Positions 50,268 through 58,946 of a stretch of DNA of 64,000 nucleotides are shown here, piece by piece (positions within the stretch are counted from its first letter, which is position 1; each line of letters begins with the position of its first letter). The notes below the pieces were generated by a model. It was given only the letters and a program-made list of their open reading frames with translations. It searched no databases and had not been told where the DNA came from. Origin of the DNA: Ruminococcus sp. (lineage in GTDB: Bacteria; Bacillota; Clostridia; Oscillospirales; Acutalibacteraceae); assembly GCA_017404145.1 (NCBI GenBank), contig JAFRCW010000027.1, positions 1 through 64,000 on the forward strand, written 5' to 3'. The translations under genes and the position numbers were made by a program.

Positions 50268-51011
50268 TTATAATACCTTTGCCAAAAAGCTCTTGAGTCG
50301 GTCGGACTGCGGGTTGTCGAAGATCTCGGTGGGTGTACCCTCCTCCACGATCACGCCGCTGTCCATAAAGACGACGCGTGAGCCGACCTCTTTCGCAAAG
50401 CCCATTTCGTGGGTAACGACCACCATCGTCATACCGTCGCGGGCCAGCTCCTTCATAACGTCGAGCACTTCGCCGACCATCTCGGGGTCAAGCGCCGAGG
50501 TAGGCTCGTCAAAGAGCATCACATCCGGTTCCATACACAGCGCTCTGACGATTGCGATACGCTGCTTCTGACCGCCGGAAAGCTGAGACGGATAGGCGTC
50601 TGCGCGATCGGCTAAGCCTACACGCTCCAAGAGGGCCTTGGCTTTTTCCTCCGCCTGCGCTTTGGACTTCTTCAAAAGCTTCTGCGGACCGATGGTCATA
50701 TTCCTGAGCACGGTCATATTCGGGAAGAGGTTGAAGTGCTGGAACACCATACCCATCTTCCGGCGGTGCTTATTGATGTTGACATAGGGAGCGGTAATGT
50801 TCTCTCCCTCAAAGAGGATCTCTCCGGAGGTCGGCAACTCCAGAAGATTCAGCGCGCGCAGGAAGGTGGACTTTCCCGAGCCGGAGGGACCGACGATCAC
50901 GATAACCTCTCCGCGCCTGATCTCCATACTCACGCCGTCAAGCGCATGAATCGTACCTTCGGAAAAGTGCTTTTCAAGGTTGTTGACCCGGATCAAAACA
51001 TCAGCGTTCAC
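50268..51011 (-). CDS. Polar amino acid ABC transporter, ATP-binding protein (operon 1)
   Basis: GlnQ/HisP-type ATPase of 247 residues: Walker [11 protein letters not shown]-loop [14 protein letters not shown], signature LSGGQKQR, Walker [15 protein letters not shown] and switch histidine in [13 protein letters not shown]. It drives import of an amino acid by the permease encoded just upstream. Translation starts at GTG 51009-51011, inside the last codons of the permease gene (11-base overlap), with no strong ribosome site, so it is translationally coupled. The terminator region after it is taken up by the antisense promoter at 50235-50263. Confidence 0.95.
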   Translation of the reverse strand: MNADVLIRVNNLEKHFSEGTIHALDGVSMEIRRGEVIVIVGPSGSGKSTFLRALNLLELPTSGEILFEGENITAPYVNINKHRRKMGMVFQHFNLFPNMTVLRNMTIGPQKLLKKSKAQAEEKAKALLERVGLADRADAYPSQLSGGQKQRIAIVRALCMEPDVMLFDEPTSALDPEMVGEVLDVMKELARDGMTMVVVTHEMGFAKEVGSRVVFMDSGVIVEEGTPTEIFDNPQSDRLKSFLAKVL

Positions 51012-52059
51012 TCTTTCTCAGCCTCCTCTCCACAATACCGACCAGCTTGGTCATCAAAAGGACGATCACCAGATATATCAGCGCCAGCGCGATCAGCGGC
51101 ATAAACGCCGAGAAGGTCGCGCCGCGGATGGAGTTCGCGGCTCTGGTCAGATCCATGACGCCGACATAGCCCGCGATAGAGGTTTCCTTTAACAGCGCGA
51201 TGAACTCGTTGAGCAAAGTGGGCAGCACATTTTTGAACACCTGCGGAATGATGATATAAAACATCGTCTGCACATAGTTAAATCCGATCGAACGGCCTGC
51301 TTCGAACTGACCCTTGTCAATCGACATAATGCCGCCTCTGAGGATCTCCGCTACATACGCGCCCGAGTTGATACCGAAAGCGATGATCGCGATCAGGATA
51401 TCGTTGGTGGAGCTTGCCAGAATGATAAAGTAGATAATCAGCAGCTGAACAACCACAGGAGTTCCCCTGATGATGGTCAGATACACCTTGCACACACTGT
51501 TAAAGAACTTCAGATAATAATATCCCAAGCTCTTCTGATACCGCATACTTTCGACATTGTTGTCATAGGTGGTTCTCACAGCGGCAACCGCAACGCCGAT
51601 AACCACACCCATCAAAGCCGCGCACAGTGTGATGATGATCGTGTTCTTCAGACCGATGAGCAAGGAAACCCAGCGATCCTTATCAATGAAATTCAGGATA
51701 AAATCCTCTTTAAAGCTCTCCGAATTCCCGACGCAGTACAGAATCAGCCACACCAGTAAAACGATCAGCGCCAGCCCCAGGCTGACGAGGCTGACAATCA
51801 GCGCGATTCTGGAAAGAATCAGGGCGATACGCATCTTCTTCTCCCCTGTGCCGGAAGCGCAGCGTCTTTTCGTATAGCTGAAGGCAATCGACGCCATGAT
51901 CAAACCGGCAACCGAAAAAGTCACCGCCAATGCCGCAAAAGACATCGCAAACAGCACAGCGATCAAGCCGGCAAACAGTACGGACAACGCCAGCGCGATG
52001 ATGGACAGCACAAGCGCAACGCCGGCTTCTTTCTTCTTTTTTGTAATTGTCTCTCCCAT
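51001..52059 (-). CDS. Polar amino acid ABC transporter, permease (operon 1)
   Basis: A 352-residue membrane protein. The C-terminal part (about 135-345) is the His/Glu/Gln/Arg/opine-type permease domain, with the EAA loop [24 protein letters not shown] that contacts the ATPase. Before it are three to four extra helices (about 10-120) with a basic loop, an N-terminal extension also present in the operon 2 permease; most GlnP-type permeases of this size class lack it. AGGGA precedes the ATG. It follows the binding-protein gene after 440 bases that hold a terminator-like hairpin and an inverted-repeat element. Confidence 0.93.
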   Translation of the reverse strand: MGETITKKKKEAGVALVLSIIALALSVLFAGLIAVLFAMSFAALAVTFSVAGLIMASIAFSYTKRRCASGTGEKKMRIALILSRIALIVSLVSLGLALIVLLVWLILYCVGNSESFKEDFILNFIDKDRWVSLLIGLKNTIIITLCAALMGVVIGVAVAAVRTTYDNNVESMRYQKSLGYYYLKFFNSVCKVYLTIIRGTPVVVQLLIIYFIILASSTNDILIAIIAFGINSGAYVAEILRGGIMSIDKGQFEAGRSIGFNYVQTMFYIIIPQVFKNVLPTLLNEFIALLKETSIAGYVGVMDLTRAANSIRGATFSAFMPLIALALIYLVIVLLMTKLVGIVERRLRKSER

Positions 52060-52159
52060 AGAGTTCCCTCATACCGAAAAAAACAGAAGAACCGTTTTAT
52101 TCCGGAATCTATATTCACAATGATTGGATCAAGCGCAGACGCGCCGATGCTTTTTTCAT

Positions 52160-52437
52160 TAACCAACCGAGAACAAATCCGAATCCGGTTTTGACGGGCA
52201 TATTTGCCCCCGCTCATTGTTAAAATCCTTGCGAACCCGTCAGGGTTCGCTGCGGTTTTGCCGCGATCGGACGCAAATCTGCTCCGGCAAAACTCCAAAG
52301 GACTGAAAATGAGCAAGATTTCGTGCAAGTCTCGGTGCAGAAAGTGCAGGCAGGCTGGCGCCTGCCAAGGTTGATAAGCCGAGAATTGCCGAAATATTGC
52401 CATTTGCAGCGGGTTCAGATTTATTCTCGGTTGGTTA
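52160..52437. mobile_element. 278-bp inverted-repeat element inside ABC operon 1
   Basis: The ends are inverted copies: TAACCAACCGAGAACAAATC at the left, GATTTATTCTCGGTTGGTTA at the right, 18 of 20 pairs. The interior has GGTTTTGACGGGCATATTTG and GAACCCGTCAGGGTTCGC, which match the element at 56263-56426 read on the opposite strand, plus GCTCATTGTTAAAATCC against GGACTGAAAATGAGC as a second inverted pair. It has no protein-coding capacity that I believe. Confidence 0.65.
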
Positions 52438-52454
52438 CGGTTGATACAGCAAAA

Positions 52455-52477
52455 TCGGGGCGAAATCTTCGCCCCGA
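52455..52477 (-). terminator. Terminator/attenuator after binding-protein gene 1
   Basis: Minus-strand TCGGGGCGAAGATTTCGCCCCGA hairpin followed by TTTTGC, 21 bases after the stop. It would let the binding protein be made in excess over the permease and ATPase. Confidence 0.75.
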
Positions 52478-52498
52478 CAGGTTGAATCTTTATTGAGA

Positions 52499-53296
52499 TT
52501 ATTTTGCTGTGATGTACTTATCAATGATGCTCTGTACGGTACCGTCGGCGATCAGCTTCTCCAAAGAAGCGTTGACCTTCTCGAGCAGTTCCTTGTTTTC
52601 CTTCGCAAAGCAGATCGCATAGTCCTCTTCCACATACTCGGTTTCGAGAACGACTAAACCCTCGTTAGCGGCAACATAAGACTTCGCAGGCTCGTTGTCG
52701 ATGATGACAGCCTGAACCTTACCCGCTACCAGAGCGGCAACCGCGTCGTTACCGGTCTGATACTGAACCACTTCACACTTGGTGTCGGCAAGATCTTCGG
52801 AAGCGTAGATGTCGCCGGTGGTGGACAGCTGAACGCCTACCTTGTATTCGCCCGCGGCGATATCGTCAAAGTTCTTGATCTCGGAACCCTCGGGAACGAT
52901 GATCGCCTGAATGCCCTTCGCATAAGAAGTGGAGAAGGATACGGACTGAAGTCTTTCCTCGGTGACGGTCATACCCGCCATACCCATATCATACTTGCCG
53001 GTTTGAACGCCCGCAATAATGGAATCGAACTCGATATCAACGATCTCAAGCTCCATGCCAAGATCCTTCGCGATAGCCGCGGCGATCTCCGCGTCGATAC
53101 CGACGATCTCGGTGCCCTCATAATACTCATAGGGCGGGAAGTAAGCGTTGGTAGCCATGGTCAGTGTCGCCTTATCGGCAGTGCCGTCAGCGGCAGTCTC
53201 GTCAGAGGAAGTTGTCTGACTGTTGGAGCAGCCAGCTAAAACCGCAACGGAAGCGATCATAACGACCGCTAAAATAAGAGCCAATAATTTTTTCAT
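52499..53296 (-). CDS. Amino acid ABC transporter, substrate-binding lipoprotein (operon 1)
   Basis: Family 3 solute-binding protein of 265 residues. The lipobox is LAGC with lipid cysteine C23, followed by a Ser/Thr/Asp-rich tether. The binding fold shows ATNAYFPPYEYYEG, GIDAEIAAAIAKDLG, and DMGMAGMTVTEERLQSVSFS, typical for polar amino acids; the exact ligand is not assigned. It is the promoter-proximal gene of operon 1 and is followed by a hairpin that should reduce downstream expression. Confidence 0.94.
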   Translation of the reverse strand: MKKLLALILAVVMIASVAVLAGCSNSQTTSSDETAADGTADKATLTMATNAYFPPYEYYEGTEIVGIDAEIAAAIAKDLGMELEIVDIEFDSIIAGVQTGKYDMGMAGMTVTEERLQSVSFSTSYAKGIQAIIVPEGSEIKNFDDIAAGEYKVGVQLSTTGDIYASEDLADTKCEVVQYQTGNDAVAALVAGKVQAVIIDNEPAKSYVAANEGLVVLETEYVEEDYAICFAKENKELLEKVNASLEKLIADGTVQSIIDKYITAK

Positions 53297-53352
53297 ACTT
53301 TTATACCTCTTTCTGTTTATTTACAGAAGCGCTGCTTCTTTTTGCCTTTGTT

Positions 53353-53381
53353 ATTATAATACTTTTCGGATATGTATGCAA
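53353..53381 (-). promoter_or_regulatory. Sigma-A-type promoter of ABC operon 1
   Basis: Minus strand TTGCAT (53376-53381), 17 bases, TATAAT (53353-53358), 57 bases before the ATG. Confidence 0.75.
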
Positions 53382-53498
53382 CCGATTTTCTCACACACAT
53401 CCAATTTCATTAATTCACACAAGGATTGATAAGAGCATAATAATTCAATATGTGTATTATTACCCATTTTATCACACTCAAACCGATGAAATCTCGGA

Positions 53499-54245
53499 TC
53501 AGAAAGACGTCAAAAAGGCTTTCAGACGATCGCTTCGCGGGTTCTCCAGAATATAGGGATCTCCCTGTTCGGCGATCACGCCATTATCCATAAAAATGAC
53601 TTTGTCGGAAACATCGTGCGCGAAAGCCATCTCATGAGTGACAATAATCATCGTCATATGCCGTTCGGCAAGTCCTCTGATGACCTTGAGTACCTCTCCC
53701 GTCAGCTCGGGATCGAGCGCGGAGGTCGGCTCGTCAAAGCAGAGGATCGCCGGCTTGAGCGCCAGCGCTCTCGCAATTGCGACACGCTGCTGCTGTCCTC
53801 CCGAAAGCTCACAGGGATAATTGTTCACCTTATCTTTGAGCCCGACGCTCTCAATCAACTCCATCGCGGTTTCTCTGATCTCGGCTTCTGTTCCTTTTTT
53901 CAGCAGCTTGGGCGCGAGCATGACGTTATCCAGTACAGAATACTGCGGGAAAAGGTTGAAGTTCTGGAACACCAAACCGAAGTGCAGACGGCGCAGACGC
54001 AGTTCGGAATCCGAACGGTTGTCATAGTCGGTCTCACCGTCATAAATCACATGGTTTTTAACAATGATTTGTCCTTGATCGGCAAATTCAAGCGAATTCA
54101 AACAGCGCAGCAGGGTGGTTTTGCCGGATCCCGATGCGCCGATGATCGACAGCACCTGTCCCTGTTCCAGCGAAAAGTCAATACCTTTGAGCACATCGGT
54201 ATCACCGAAGCTTTTGTACAAGTCTTTAACTTCTAAAATAGCCAT
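53499..54245 (-). CDS. Polar amino acid ABC transporter, ATP-binding protein (operon 2)
   Basis: Second GlnQ-like ATPase, 248 residues: Walker [31 protein letters not shown], signature LSGGQQQR, Walker [15 protein letters not shown], and [13 protein letters not shown]. It is a paralogue of the 50268-51011 gene but clearly diverged, so the two operons are old duplicates and not a recent one. It follows its permease by 13 bases and is the last gene of operon 2; the next promoter on the same strand belongs to operon 1. Confidence 0.95.
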   Translation of the reverse strand: MAILEVKDLYKSFGDTDVLKGIDFSLEQGQVLSIIGASGSGKTTLLRCLNSLEFADQGQIIVKNHVIYDGETDYDNRSDSELRLRRLHFGLVFQNFNLFPQYSVLDNVMLAPKLLKKGTEAEIRETAMELIESVGLKDKVNNYPCELSGGQQQRVAIARALALKPAILCFDEPTSALDPELTGEVLKVIRGLAERHMTMIIVTHEMAFAHDVSDKVIFMDNGVIAEQGDPYILENPRSDRLKAFLTSF

Positions 54246-54258
54246 TGCACGCCCCTCC

Positions 54259-55323
54259 TTACGCCTTGAAATAGCTCAACTTCTTCTCGATCCATCCGAA
54301 CAGAAGAGTGAGAAGTCCCGAAAACGCCAGATAGTAAACGCCGGTAAAGAACAGCGGCCAGATCACGCCGGAGATACCCTGACTGCCCTTTAAGAACGCC
54401 TGACCCGCCCAGATGACCTCCTGCAGGGCGATGATACGCGCCAAAGAAGTATCCTTAACAAGGGTAATGATTTCGTTGGACATGGGAGGGAGGATCCTCT
54501 TAACCATCTGCAAAAGTGTGATCTTAAAGAAAATCTGACCTTTGGAAAGTCCCAGAACCATACCCGCCTCCTGCTGTCCGTGGGGCACACCTTGGATACC
54601 GCCGCGGTAAATCTCGGAAAAGTAGCAGGCGTAGTTGATGATGAAAGCAACCGCAGACGCGATATAACGACCGGTTTCGCCGCCGCCCCAGATCGGATTG
54701 TGGAAAACCAGGCCGGGAAAATAATAGATGATCAGCAGCTGAAGCATCAAAGGTGATCCGCGGATAATCCATACAAATACCCGTACTGCAGAGGATACCG
54801 GCTTGATCTGGGACATAGAACCAAACGCAATCAGCAAGCCCAGCGGGATCGCTCCCAGAAGTGTTATACCGAAAAGCTTCAGCGTCTGTAAAAAGCCAAG
54901 ATTCAGCGCCCCGACAACCGTAGGGAACTGTTCAATGATCATCTGACCGTAATTGGCGACCGCCGATACGATCAGCCAGGTAAGAAGAGCGCCGAGGGAT
55001 ATGAGGCTTAATACCTCTGCAATGGCAGCGATGACCCGTGCGGTCTTCACCTTCGTCTTTCGCTTCTTCTTTGAATAATTCTTTTTGATATATCGCAGGG
55101 TATACAGTGACAATGCCAGCATAATAAACGGGCTCAATGCCGCCACTATCGACAAAACAACACGAAACACGGTCCCTGTAACCTGATCAAAAAACAGCGA
55201 AATGATAAACGACAATACGCCGGTAACAGCAGCGACCGCAAGCGGCGCAAAAAGAGAGATTATACTGAGCGCCAGCGCGATATTAGACTTTTTTTTCCGT
55301 TTTTGTTTGACTTTTTCTGCCAT
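54259..55323 (-). CDS. Polar amino acid ABC transporter, permease (operon 2)
   Basis: A 354-residue paralogue of the operon 1 permease with the same plan: an N-terminal extension of three to four helices with a very basic stretch (KQKRKKKSN at the start and [12 protein letters not shown] in a loop), then the GlnP-type domain with the EAA loop [31 protein letters not shown] lies before the ATG at 55323. A hairpin separates it from the binding-protein gene upstream. Confidence 0.93.
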   Translation of the reverse strand: MAEKVKQKRKKKSNIALALSIISLFAPLAVAAVTGVLSFIISLFFDQVTGTVFRVVLSIVAALSPFIMLALSLYTLRYIKKNYSKKKRKTKVKTARVIAAIAEVLSLISLGALLTWLIVSAVANYGQMIIEQFPTVVGALNLGFLQTLKLFGITLLGAIPLGLLIAFGSMSQIKPVSSAVRVFVWIIRGSPLMLQLLIIYYFPGLVFHNPIWGGGETGRYIASAVAFIINYACYFSEIYRGGIQGVPHGQQEAGMVLGLSKGQIFFKITLLQMVKRILPPMSNEIITLVKDTSLARIIALQEVIWAGQAFLKGSQGISGVIWPLFFTGVYYLAFSGLLTLLFGWIEKKLSYFKA

Positions 55324-55347
55324 ATTGGTTCCCTTTTCAAACACAGA

Positions 55348-55373
55348 ATAGCTCCCGAGCGATCGGGAGCTAT
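55348..55373 (-). terminator. Hairpin (attenuator) after binding-protein gene 2
   Basis: Perfect stem ATAGCTCCCGA/TCGGGAGCTAT with a GC-containing tetraloop, followed by TCTGTGTTTG. The T run is weak, so partial read-through into the permease gene is expected. Confidence 0.65.
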
Positions 55374-55392
55374 CTATTCAGTTGGTTTTCTA

Positions 55393-56226
55393 TTATTTGA
55401 TCAGAGCCGCCTGTACGCCATAGGTCTCGGCGATCTTGTCAACAGTACCGTCGGCAACAGCGCCGGCGAGGAAGGTGTTGAACTCAGCGGTGATGTCGGA
55501 GCCGGTTCTGAAACCAACACCGTACTCCTCGGAGTTAAGAGAAGCGGTATATACGAGATCAGCGTAAGAGGTGCCTTCACCGACCATCGCGGCAGCCATC
55601 AGAGAATCGATGATCGCGGCGTCACAGGTGCCGGAAGCAACTTCCATCAGTGCGGTAGCCTGATCCTTGACCTCGGTGAATTTGAAGCCGTATTCTTCTG
55701 CCTGACCCTGACCGGCGGAACCGGACTCTACCGCAAAATTGGTGAGCGCCTTGCAAGCCTCTGCGTCAGCATACTGATCGGCAACGTCCTTCTTCACGAT
55801 AACGACCTGCGCGTTGTTGCAGTAAGGATCGGAAGTAGACATAGCAGATTTGACCTCATCGGTAAGGGTCATACCGTTCCAGATGCAGTCAACAGTCTTG
55901 CCGTCAAGCTCTAAGACCTTGTTATCCCAGTCGATCTCAACGAACTCAACCTCAACGCCCAGCGTCTTGGCAAAAGCTCTTGCCATATCAGCGTCAAAGC
56001 CGATCCACTCGCCGTTTGCATCCTTGTAGTCCATCGGCTCAAAATCGGTGATACCGACAACCAGAGTGCCTTTGTTCATCACATATGCGAGATCGGAATC
56101 GTCGGCTGTATCGGCGGAATCGGGAGTAGCGGCAGTGTCGGAACCGGTGTTGCCGGAAGAAGCACAGCCCGCAAAGATAACGCCCATCATCAGGACAGCC
56201 ATCAGTAAAGCAATAACTTTTTTCAT
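55393..56226 (-). CDS. Amino acid ABC transporter, substrate-binding lipoprotein (operon 2)
   Basis: Family 3 solute-binding protein, 277 residues, with lipobox FAGC (C21) and an Asp/Ser/Thr-rich tether. Characteristic segments are GITDFEPMDYKDANGEWIG, GFDADMARAFAKTLG, DCIWNGMTLTDEVKSAMSTS, and NAQVVIVKKD. It is first in operon 2 and its mRNA leader is almost fully made of the inverted-repeat element 56263-56426. GGAGG precedes the ATG. Confidence 0.94.
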   Translation of the reverse strand: MKKVIALLMAVLMMGVIFAGCASSGNTGSDTAATPDSADTADDSDLAYVMNKGTLVVGITDFEPMDYKDANGEWIGFDADMARAFAKTLGVEVEFVEIDWDNKVLELDGKTVDCIWNGMTLTDEVKSAMSTSDPYCNNAQVVIVKKDVADQYADAEACKALTNFAVESGSAGQGQAEEYGFKFTEVKDQATALMEVASGTCDAAIIDSLMAAAMVGEGTSYADLVYTASLNSEEYGVGFRTGSDITAEFNTFLAGAVADGTVDKIAETYGVQAALIK

Positions 56227-56262
56227 TTCATTTCCTCCAAATAAACATAGATAGTTTCACAC

Positions 56263-56426
56263 TTAGGATAGCGGGAATTGAACCCCAACCGCCGATAACG
56301 AGTCTTTTTCAGTCTTTATCGGCTTATCGTCGATCGAAACCCTGACGTATTCACGAGGATTTTGACGAAAAGCAGGCAAAAATATGCCGCTAAAAACCGA
56401 TTGGAGTTCGACTACCGCTATCCTAA
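56263..56426 (-). mobile_element. 164-bp inverted-repeat element forming the leader of ABC operon 2
   Basis: Its outer arms pair over about 26 bases with few mismatches (minus strand TTAGGATAGCGGTAGTCGAA to TTCAATTCCCGCTATCCTAA). The inside matches the element at 52160-52437 (GGCATATTT, CGTCAGGGTTTCG, GATAAGCCGA). Because the promoter at 56440-56468 fires into it, the mRNA of operon 2 should begin with this foldback. Whether it is a domesticated mobile repeat or a regulator is open. Confidence 0.65.
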
Positions 56427-56439
56427 TAAGCACCATATC

Positions 56440-56468
56440 ATTTTACTGTATTAACACGTTAAAGTCAA
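56440..56468 (-). promoter_or_regulatory. Sigma-A promoter of ABC operon 2
   Basis: Minus strand TTGACT (56463-56468), 17 bases, TAAAAT (56440-56445). Predicted start near 56433, seven bases before the inverted-repeat leader. Confidence 0.75.
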
Positions 56469-56547
56469 TATGCGAAATGCACAAAGAAATTTTCACGCAA
56501 AGAATCGCGGTACTGTAATATAGATAAGGTGAAGGGTATAAAAAGAA

Positions 56548-56571
56548 AAGGCTTCCGGGATCGGAAGCCTT
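56548..56571 (-). terminator. Terminator after the SPKTG surface protein gene
   Basis: Minus-strand AAGGCTTCCG-ATCC-CGGAAGCCTT, then TTCTTTTT. Confidence 0.88.
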
Positions 56572-56587
56572 TATCATTTCAAATCAA

Positions 56588-57295
56588 TTATTCTCTGATC
56601 TTCTTAACAGCGAATACTGCCGCGCCGGCTGCGAGAAGCATTACAGCGATGAAAATCATCGACATATCGCCGGTCTTGGGAGAAGTGGAACCTTCATCCT
56701 TCTTACCCGCGTCCTTGTTCGCTTCTTTGAAATACGCAATTGCGTGAACATCGGTCTTGGGTCTGATAACGAGAACTTTAGAGGTCAGAGAGCCTTCTAC
56801 GATATCGTAATCGCACTGAAGCTCCCACTTTACAAAGGTGCCGCCTTCTTCGGTAGCGGTGAGGGTAGATGTGCCGTCGGTGCCCTTCTGTACCTTGCCG
56901 GGATTGGCGGAAGCAGAACCCGCGCCGACCGCCTCAGCGGTAATGGTGAAATAATCTTCCTCAACCGTAAAGCAAGCGATCGCGTGAACATCGGATAACG
57001 GTTCAATCACAAGCTCATAGCTGTAGACGTCGCCGGAAATGATCTTATAGGAACCGGAAAGAATCCATAAGGTAAAGAAGCCGTCCAGCTCGGTAGCGGT
57101 CAGGGTAGAGGTCTCCCCCTTATCCTTCTCGACCTTGTTGGGACTTGCTTCGGCAAGACCGGAACCTTCTACAGAGGTAGTAACATTATAGTATCCGATA
57201 GGTGTGGGGCTCTCATAAGTAGTAGCAGCGGAAACGGTCACGACCAGAGAAGCGGTAATCACCAAAGCCAGAATTAACGCAAGAATTTTTCTCAT
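56588..57295 (-). CDS. Sortase-anchored surface protein with two repeat domains
   Basis: A 235-residue exported protein. Signal peptide about 1-24, then two repeats of about 75 residues (roughly 38-112 and 113-187), each with an AxPxKVxKDxGxTSTLTATExxGxFxxW pattern and a closing VxVIxPxxDVHAIAxF, resembling the InlB-type bacterial repeat fold. The end is a wall-sorting signal: SPKTGD, a hydrophobic helix and KKIRE. SPKTG replaces LPXTG, as is often seen in Ruminococcaceae. No sortase gene is in the window. The ATG at 57295 follows GGAG by nine bases; it has its own promoter and terminator. Confidence 0.82.
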   Translation of the reverse strand: MRKILALILALVITASLVVTVSAATTYESPTPIGYYNVTTSVEGSGLAEASPNKVEKDKGETSTLTATELDGFFTLWILSGSYKIISGDVYSYELVIEPLSDVHAIACFTVEEDYFTITAEAVGAGSASANPGKVQKGTDGTSTLTATEEGGTFVKWELQCDYDIVEGSLTSKVLVIRPKTDVHAIAYFKEANKDAGKKDEGSTSPKTGDMSMIFIAVMLLAAGAAVFAVKKIRE

Positions 57296-57337
57296 ATATA
57301 TCAACTCCAATATATATTTTCTCAAAATATCGTATAT

Positions 57338-57367
57338 ATCATACCATTAAACCGTGGCATTTGTCAA
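57338..57367 (-). promoter_or_regulatory. Sigma-A promoter of the SPKTG surface protein gene
   Basis: Minus strand TTGACA (57362-57367), 18 bases, TATGAT (57338-57343), 42 bases before the ATG. Confidence 0.75.
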
Positions 57368-57422
57368 TAGTAAAATTTTTTTATTCCAAAGGTAAAAAAA
57401 TTGTAATCAATTTCCGCAAAAA

Positions 57423-57452
57423 AGACTGCCGCGTAAAGCAGCGCGGCAGTCT
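57423..57452 (-). terminator. Terminator after the endolysin gene
   Basis: Minus-strand AGACTGCCGCG/CGCGGCAGTCT stem with an eight-base loop, then TTTTTG. Confidence 0.9.
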
Positions 57453-57477
57453 CTGTCCTTTGGACATATTTGATGTT

Positions 57478-58422
57478 TTATTTTGAGAGCGTTATCTGAA
57501 AACGATCCATCGCTTTGGAGAACAAGCCGGCATAGCCGTCCTGTCCGTTTGACGTCTCGTTATCATACTGCCACGGATAGTAGGCGCCTCCGATCGGAGA
57601 AACGCGGTATTTCGCCCTGAGATATCCGCTTTTGTTGATGATATCTGAGGGAGTGTAATAATATACCTCAATCGCGTCGATCGGCTTTTTATCGCCTGCG
57701 TAGCCGTTTTCGCTTTCGTCGATATCATAGCCGGTCACATACGGCAGCCATGAACCTCCCTTGATGTGAACGCGGTATTTCACCTTGCCCTTTTGGGGCT
57801 TGATCGCGACGTCGGTGATCGCTCTGCCCTGAAGTCCCGCGTAGGACGAAAGGGAATCCACCTCTTTGAGCCATCTGCCGTCAACTCTGACGCGGTAAAA
57901 AACAGACACCGCGCTGTCGGAGTCGTCATCGTCGTAGGAGCCGGAATAGTCAGGTCTTCCCGCGCAGGATACCACAGACAGCGAACGAACACGGCGCATC
58001 ACTTCACCGTTATAGGTGGAACCGGTATTGCCCTCGATGGTGGTCAGGGTACCGTCGGAATTCACCTTTTCGATAATACCGACATGATCACAGGTATAGA
58101 CAGACGGTACATAGCTCGACTTGTCGTTCGACCAGTGGAAGAACACCACATCGCCGGGAAGATAGCCGGAGGTCTTGAGTCTGCCTTTGTTATAGAAGGC
58201 TCTCGCCTGTACGCCGCAGTTGGCGGTTTTCTGGTAAAGCAGAGAAGAAGCGCCGCACTGGGCAAACACCCACTGCACAAAGGTCTCGCACCAGTCATAT
58301 CCCGAGCCGGAGACCGCAGAGCCGTAGTACCATGTGTTATACTTGCATTTTTTGATGTCGGTCGCCTTAACGCCTACCTGCGCTTTGGCAACCGACAGGA
58401 TCTTCGCAACCGAAGTTGCCAT
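57478..58422 (-). CDS. Phage-type endolysin, CHAP domain plus wall-binding repeats
   Basis: A 314-residue protein without a signal peptide, as expected for an endolysin released by a holin. The N-terminal CHAP-like domain has the nucleophile in GSGYDWCETFVQWVF and histidine in CDHVGIIEKV, with GDVVFFHW and IEGNTGSTYNG. After a DDDDSD linker come two or three repeats beginning YRVRVDGRWL and YRVHIKGGSWLP, similar to the hydrophobic-W wall-binding repeats of Clostridia. It overlaps the holin stop codon by one base (TAATG). It lies at the end of a short phage-derived cassette and is followed by a strong terminator. Confidence 0.88.
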   Translation of the reverse strand: MATSVAKILSVAKAQVGVKATDIKKCKYNTWYYGSAVSGSGYDWCETFVQWVFAQCGASSLLYQKTANCGVQARAFYNKGRLKTSGYLPGDVVFFHWSNDKSSYVPSVYTCDHVGIIEKVNSDGTLTTIEGNTGSTYNGEVMRRVRSLSVVSCAGRPDYSGSYDDDDSDSAVSVFYRVRVDGRWLKEVDSLSSYAGLQGRAITDVAIKPQKGKVKYRVHIKGGSWLPYVTGYDIDESENGYAGDKKPIDAIEVYYYTPSDIINKSGYLRAKYRVSPIGGAYYPWQYDNETSNGQDGYAGLFSKAMDRFQITLSK

Positions 58423-58637
58423 TAGTTCTCACCGTCCTCGACCTCAGGCAGCCCTGTCGCGAGGCTGGTCAGCACAGACAGCAGCGCGGCGAGCGCCGAC
58501 ATAGAGAGGACGGTTCCCCATTCTACATCTGAGAAGCATACCGACACACCGATCGCCGCCACAGCGGTCTGCGAAAAGGTTCTGAGCGCCCTGATCAGAG
58601 CCGCCTTGATCCAAATTCTGATTTTTTCCAATTCCAT
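58422..58637 (-). CDS. Phage holin (r1t-type)
   Basis: A 71-residue protein with two membrane helices (about 20-37 and 42-62), an N-terminal charged helix and an acidic tail (EVEDGEN). The sequence RTFSQTAVAAIGV and SMSALAALLSVLTSLATGLP is typical of the phage_r1t_holin family. GAGGGG precedes the ATG. It lies between the XhlA-like gene and the endolysin gene, and overlaps the latter by one base. Confidence 0.85.
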   Translation of the reverse strand: MELEKIRIWIKAALIRALRTFSQTAVAAIGVSVCFSDVEWGTVLSMSALAALLSVLTSLATGLPEVEDGEN

Positions 58638-58652
58638 ATTTGTCCCCTCACT

Positions 58653-58937
58653 TTATACTATGTTTTTTACAATGTTTTGACATTCTTTTTTCTCCAGATC
58701 GGCAACGCGATGAGCGACGGACTTCAGCTCTCTCTGCTGTACCGCACTGTATTTCTCCAGCTCATAGGTGCGCTCGATCAAATTGTTGTGCCTGTCCACC
58801 TTTTCCTCCAGCTCCTTGAGGCGGTACTCCAAAAGGGCGTCGGTCTTTTTATGCTGGATCGCCGCTACCACGATCGCCGCCACAGCAGCGAAGCCGCCGG
58901 AGATCAGCGCAGTCGTCACAGGAATCAAACTTTCCAT
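58653..58937 (-). CDS. XhlA-like phage lysis accessory protein
   Basis: A 94-residue protein: N-terminal membrane helix (about 4-26) followed by a long coiled coil (about 32-85; YRLKELEEKVDRHNNLIER). It resembles small phage proteins encoded directly upstream of holins, such as XhlA, which help membrane permeabilisation. It could equally be a phage membrane protein of unknown role. It sits 9 bases after the tail-type gene and 15 before the holin. Confidence 0.72.
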   Translation of the reverse strand: MESLIPVTTALISGGFAAVAAIVVAAIQHKKTDALLEYRLKELEEKVDRHNNLIERTYELEKYSAVQQRELKSVAHRVADLEKKECQNIVKNIV

Positions 58938-58946
58938 CCCTATCGC

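Noticed and set aside
51963..52403. Minus-strand frame of 146 codons upstream of the operon 1 permease
   Set aside because: Most of it lies within the inverted-repeat element 52160-52437 and the rest overlaps the permease in another frame; no ribosome site or family.
56263..56426. tRNA gene on the minus strand
   Set aside because: Ends resemble an acceptor stem and T arm, but the span is 164 bases, no D or anticodon arm is present, and the arms pair far beyond seven bases; it is an inverted-repeat element.
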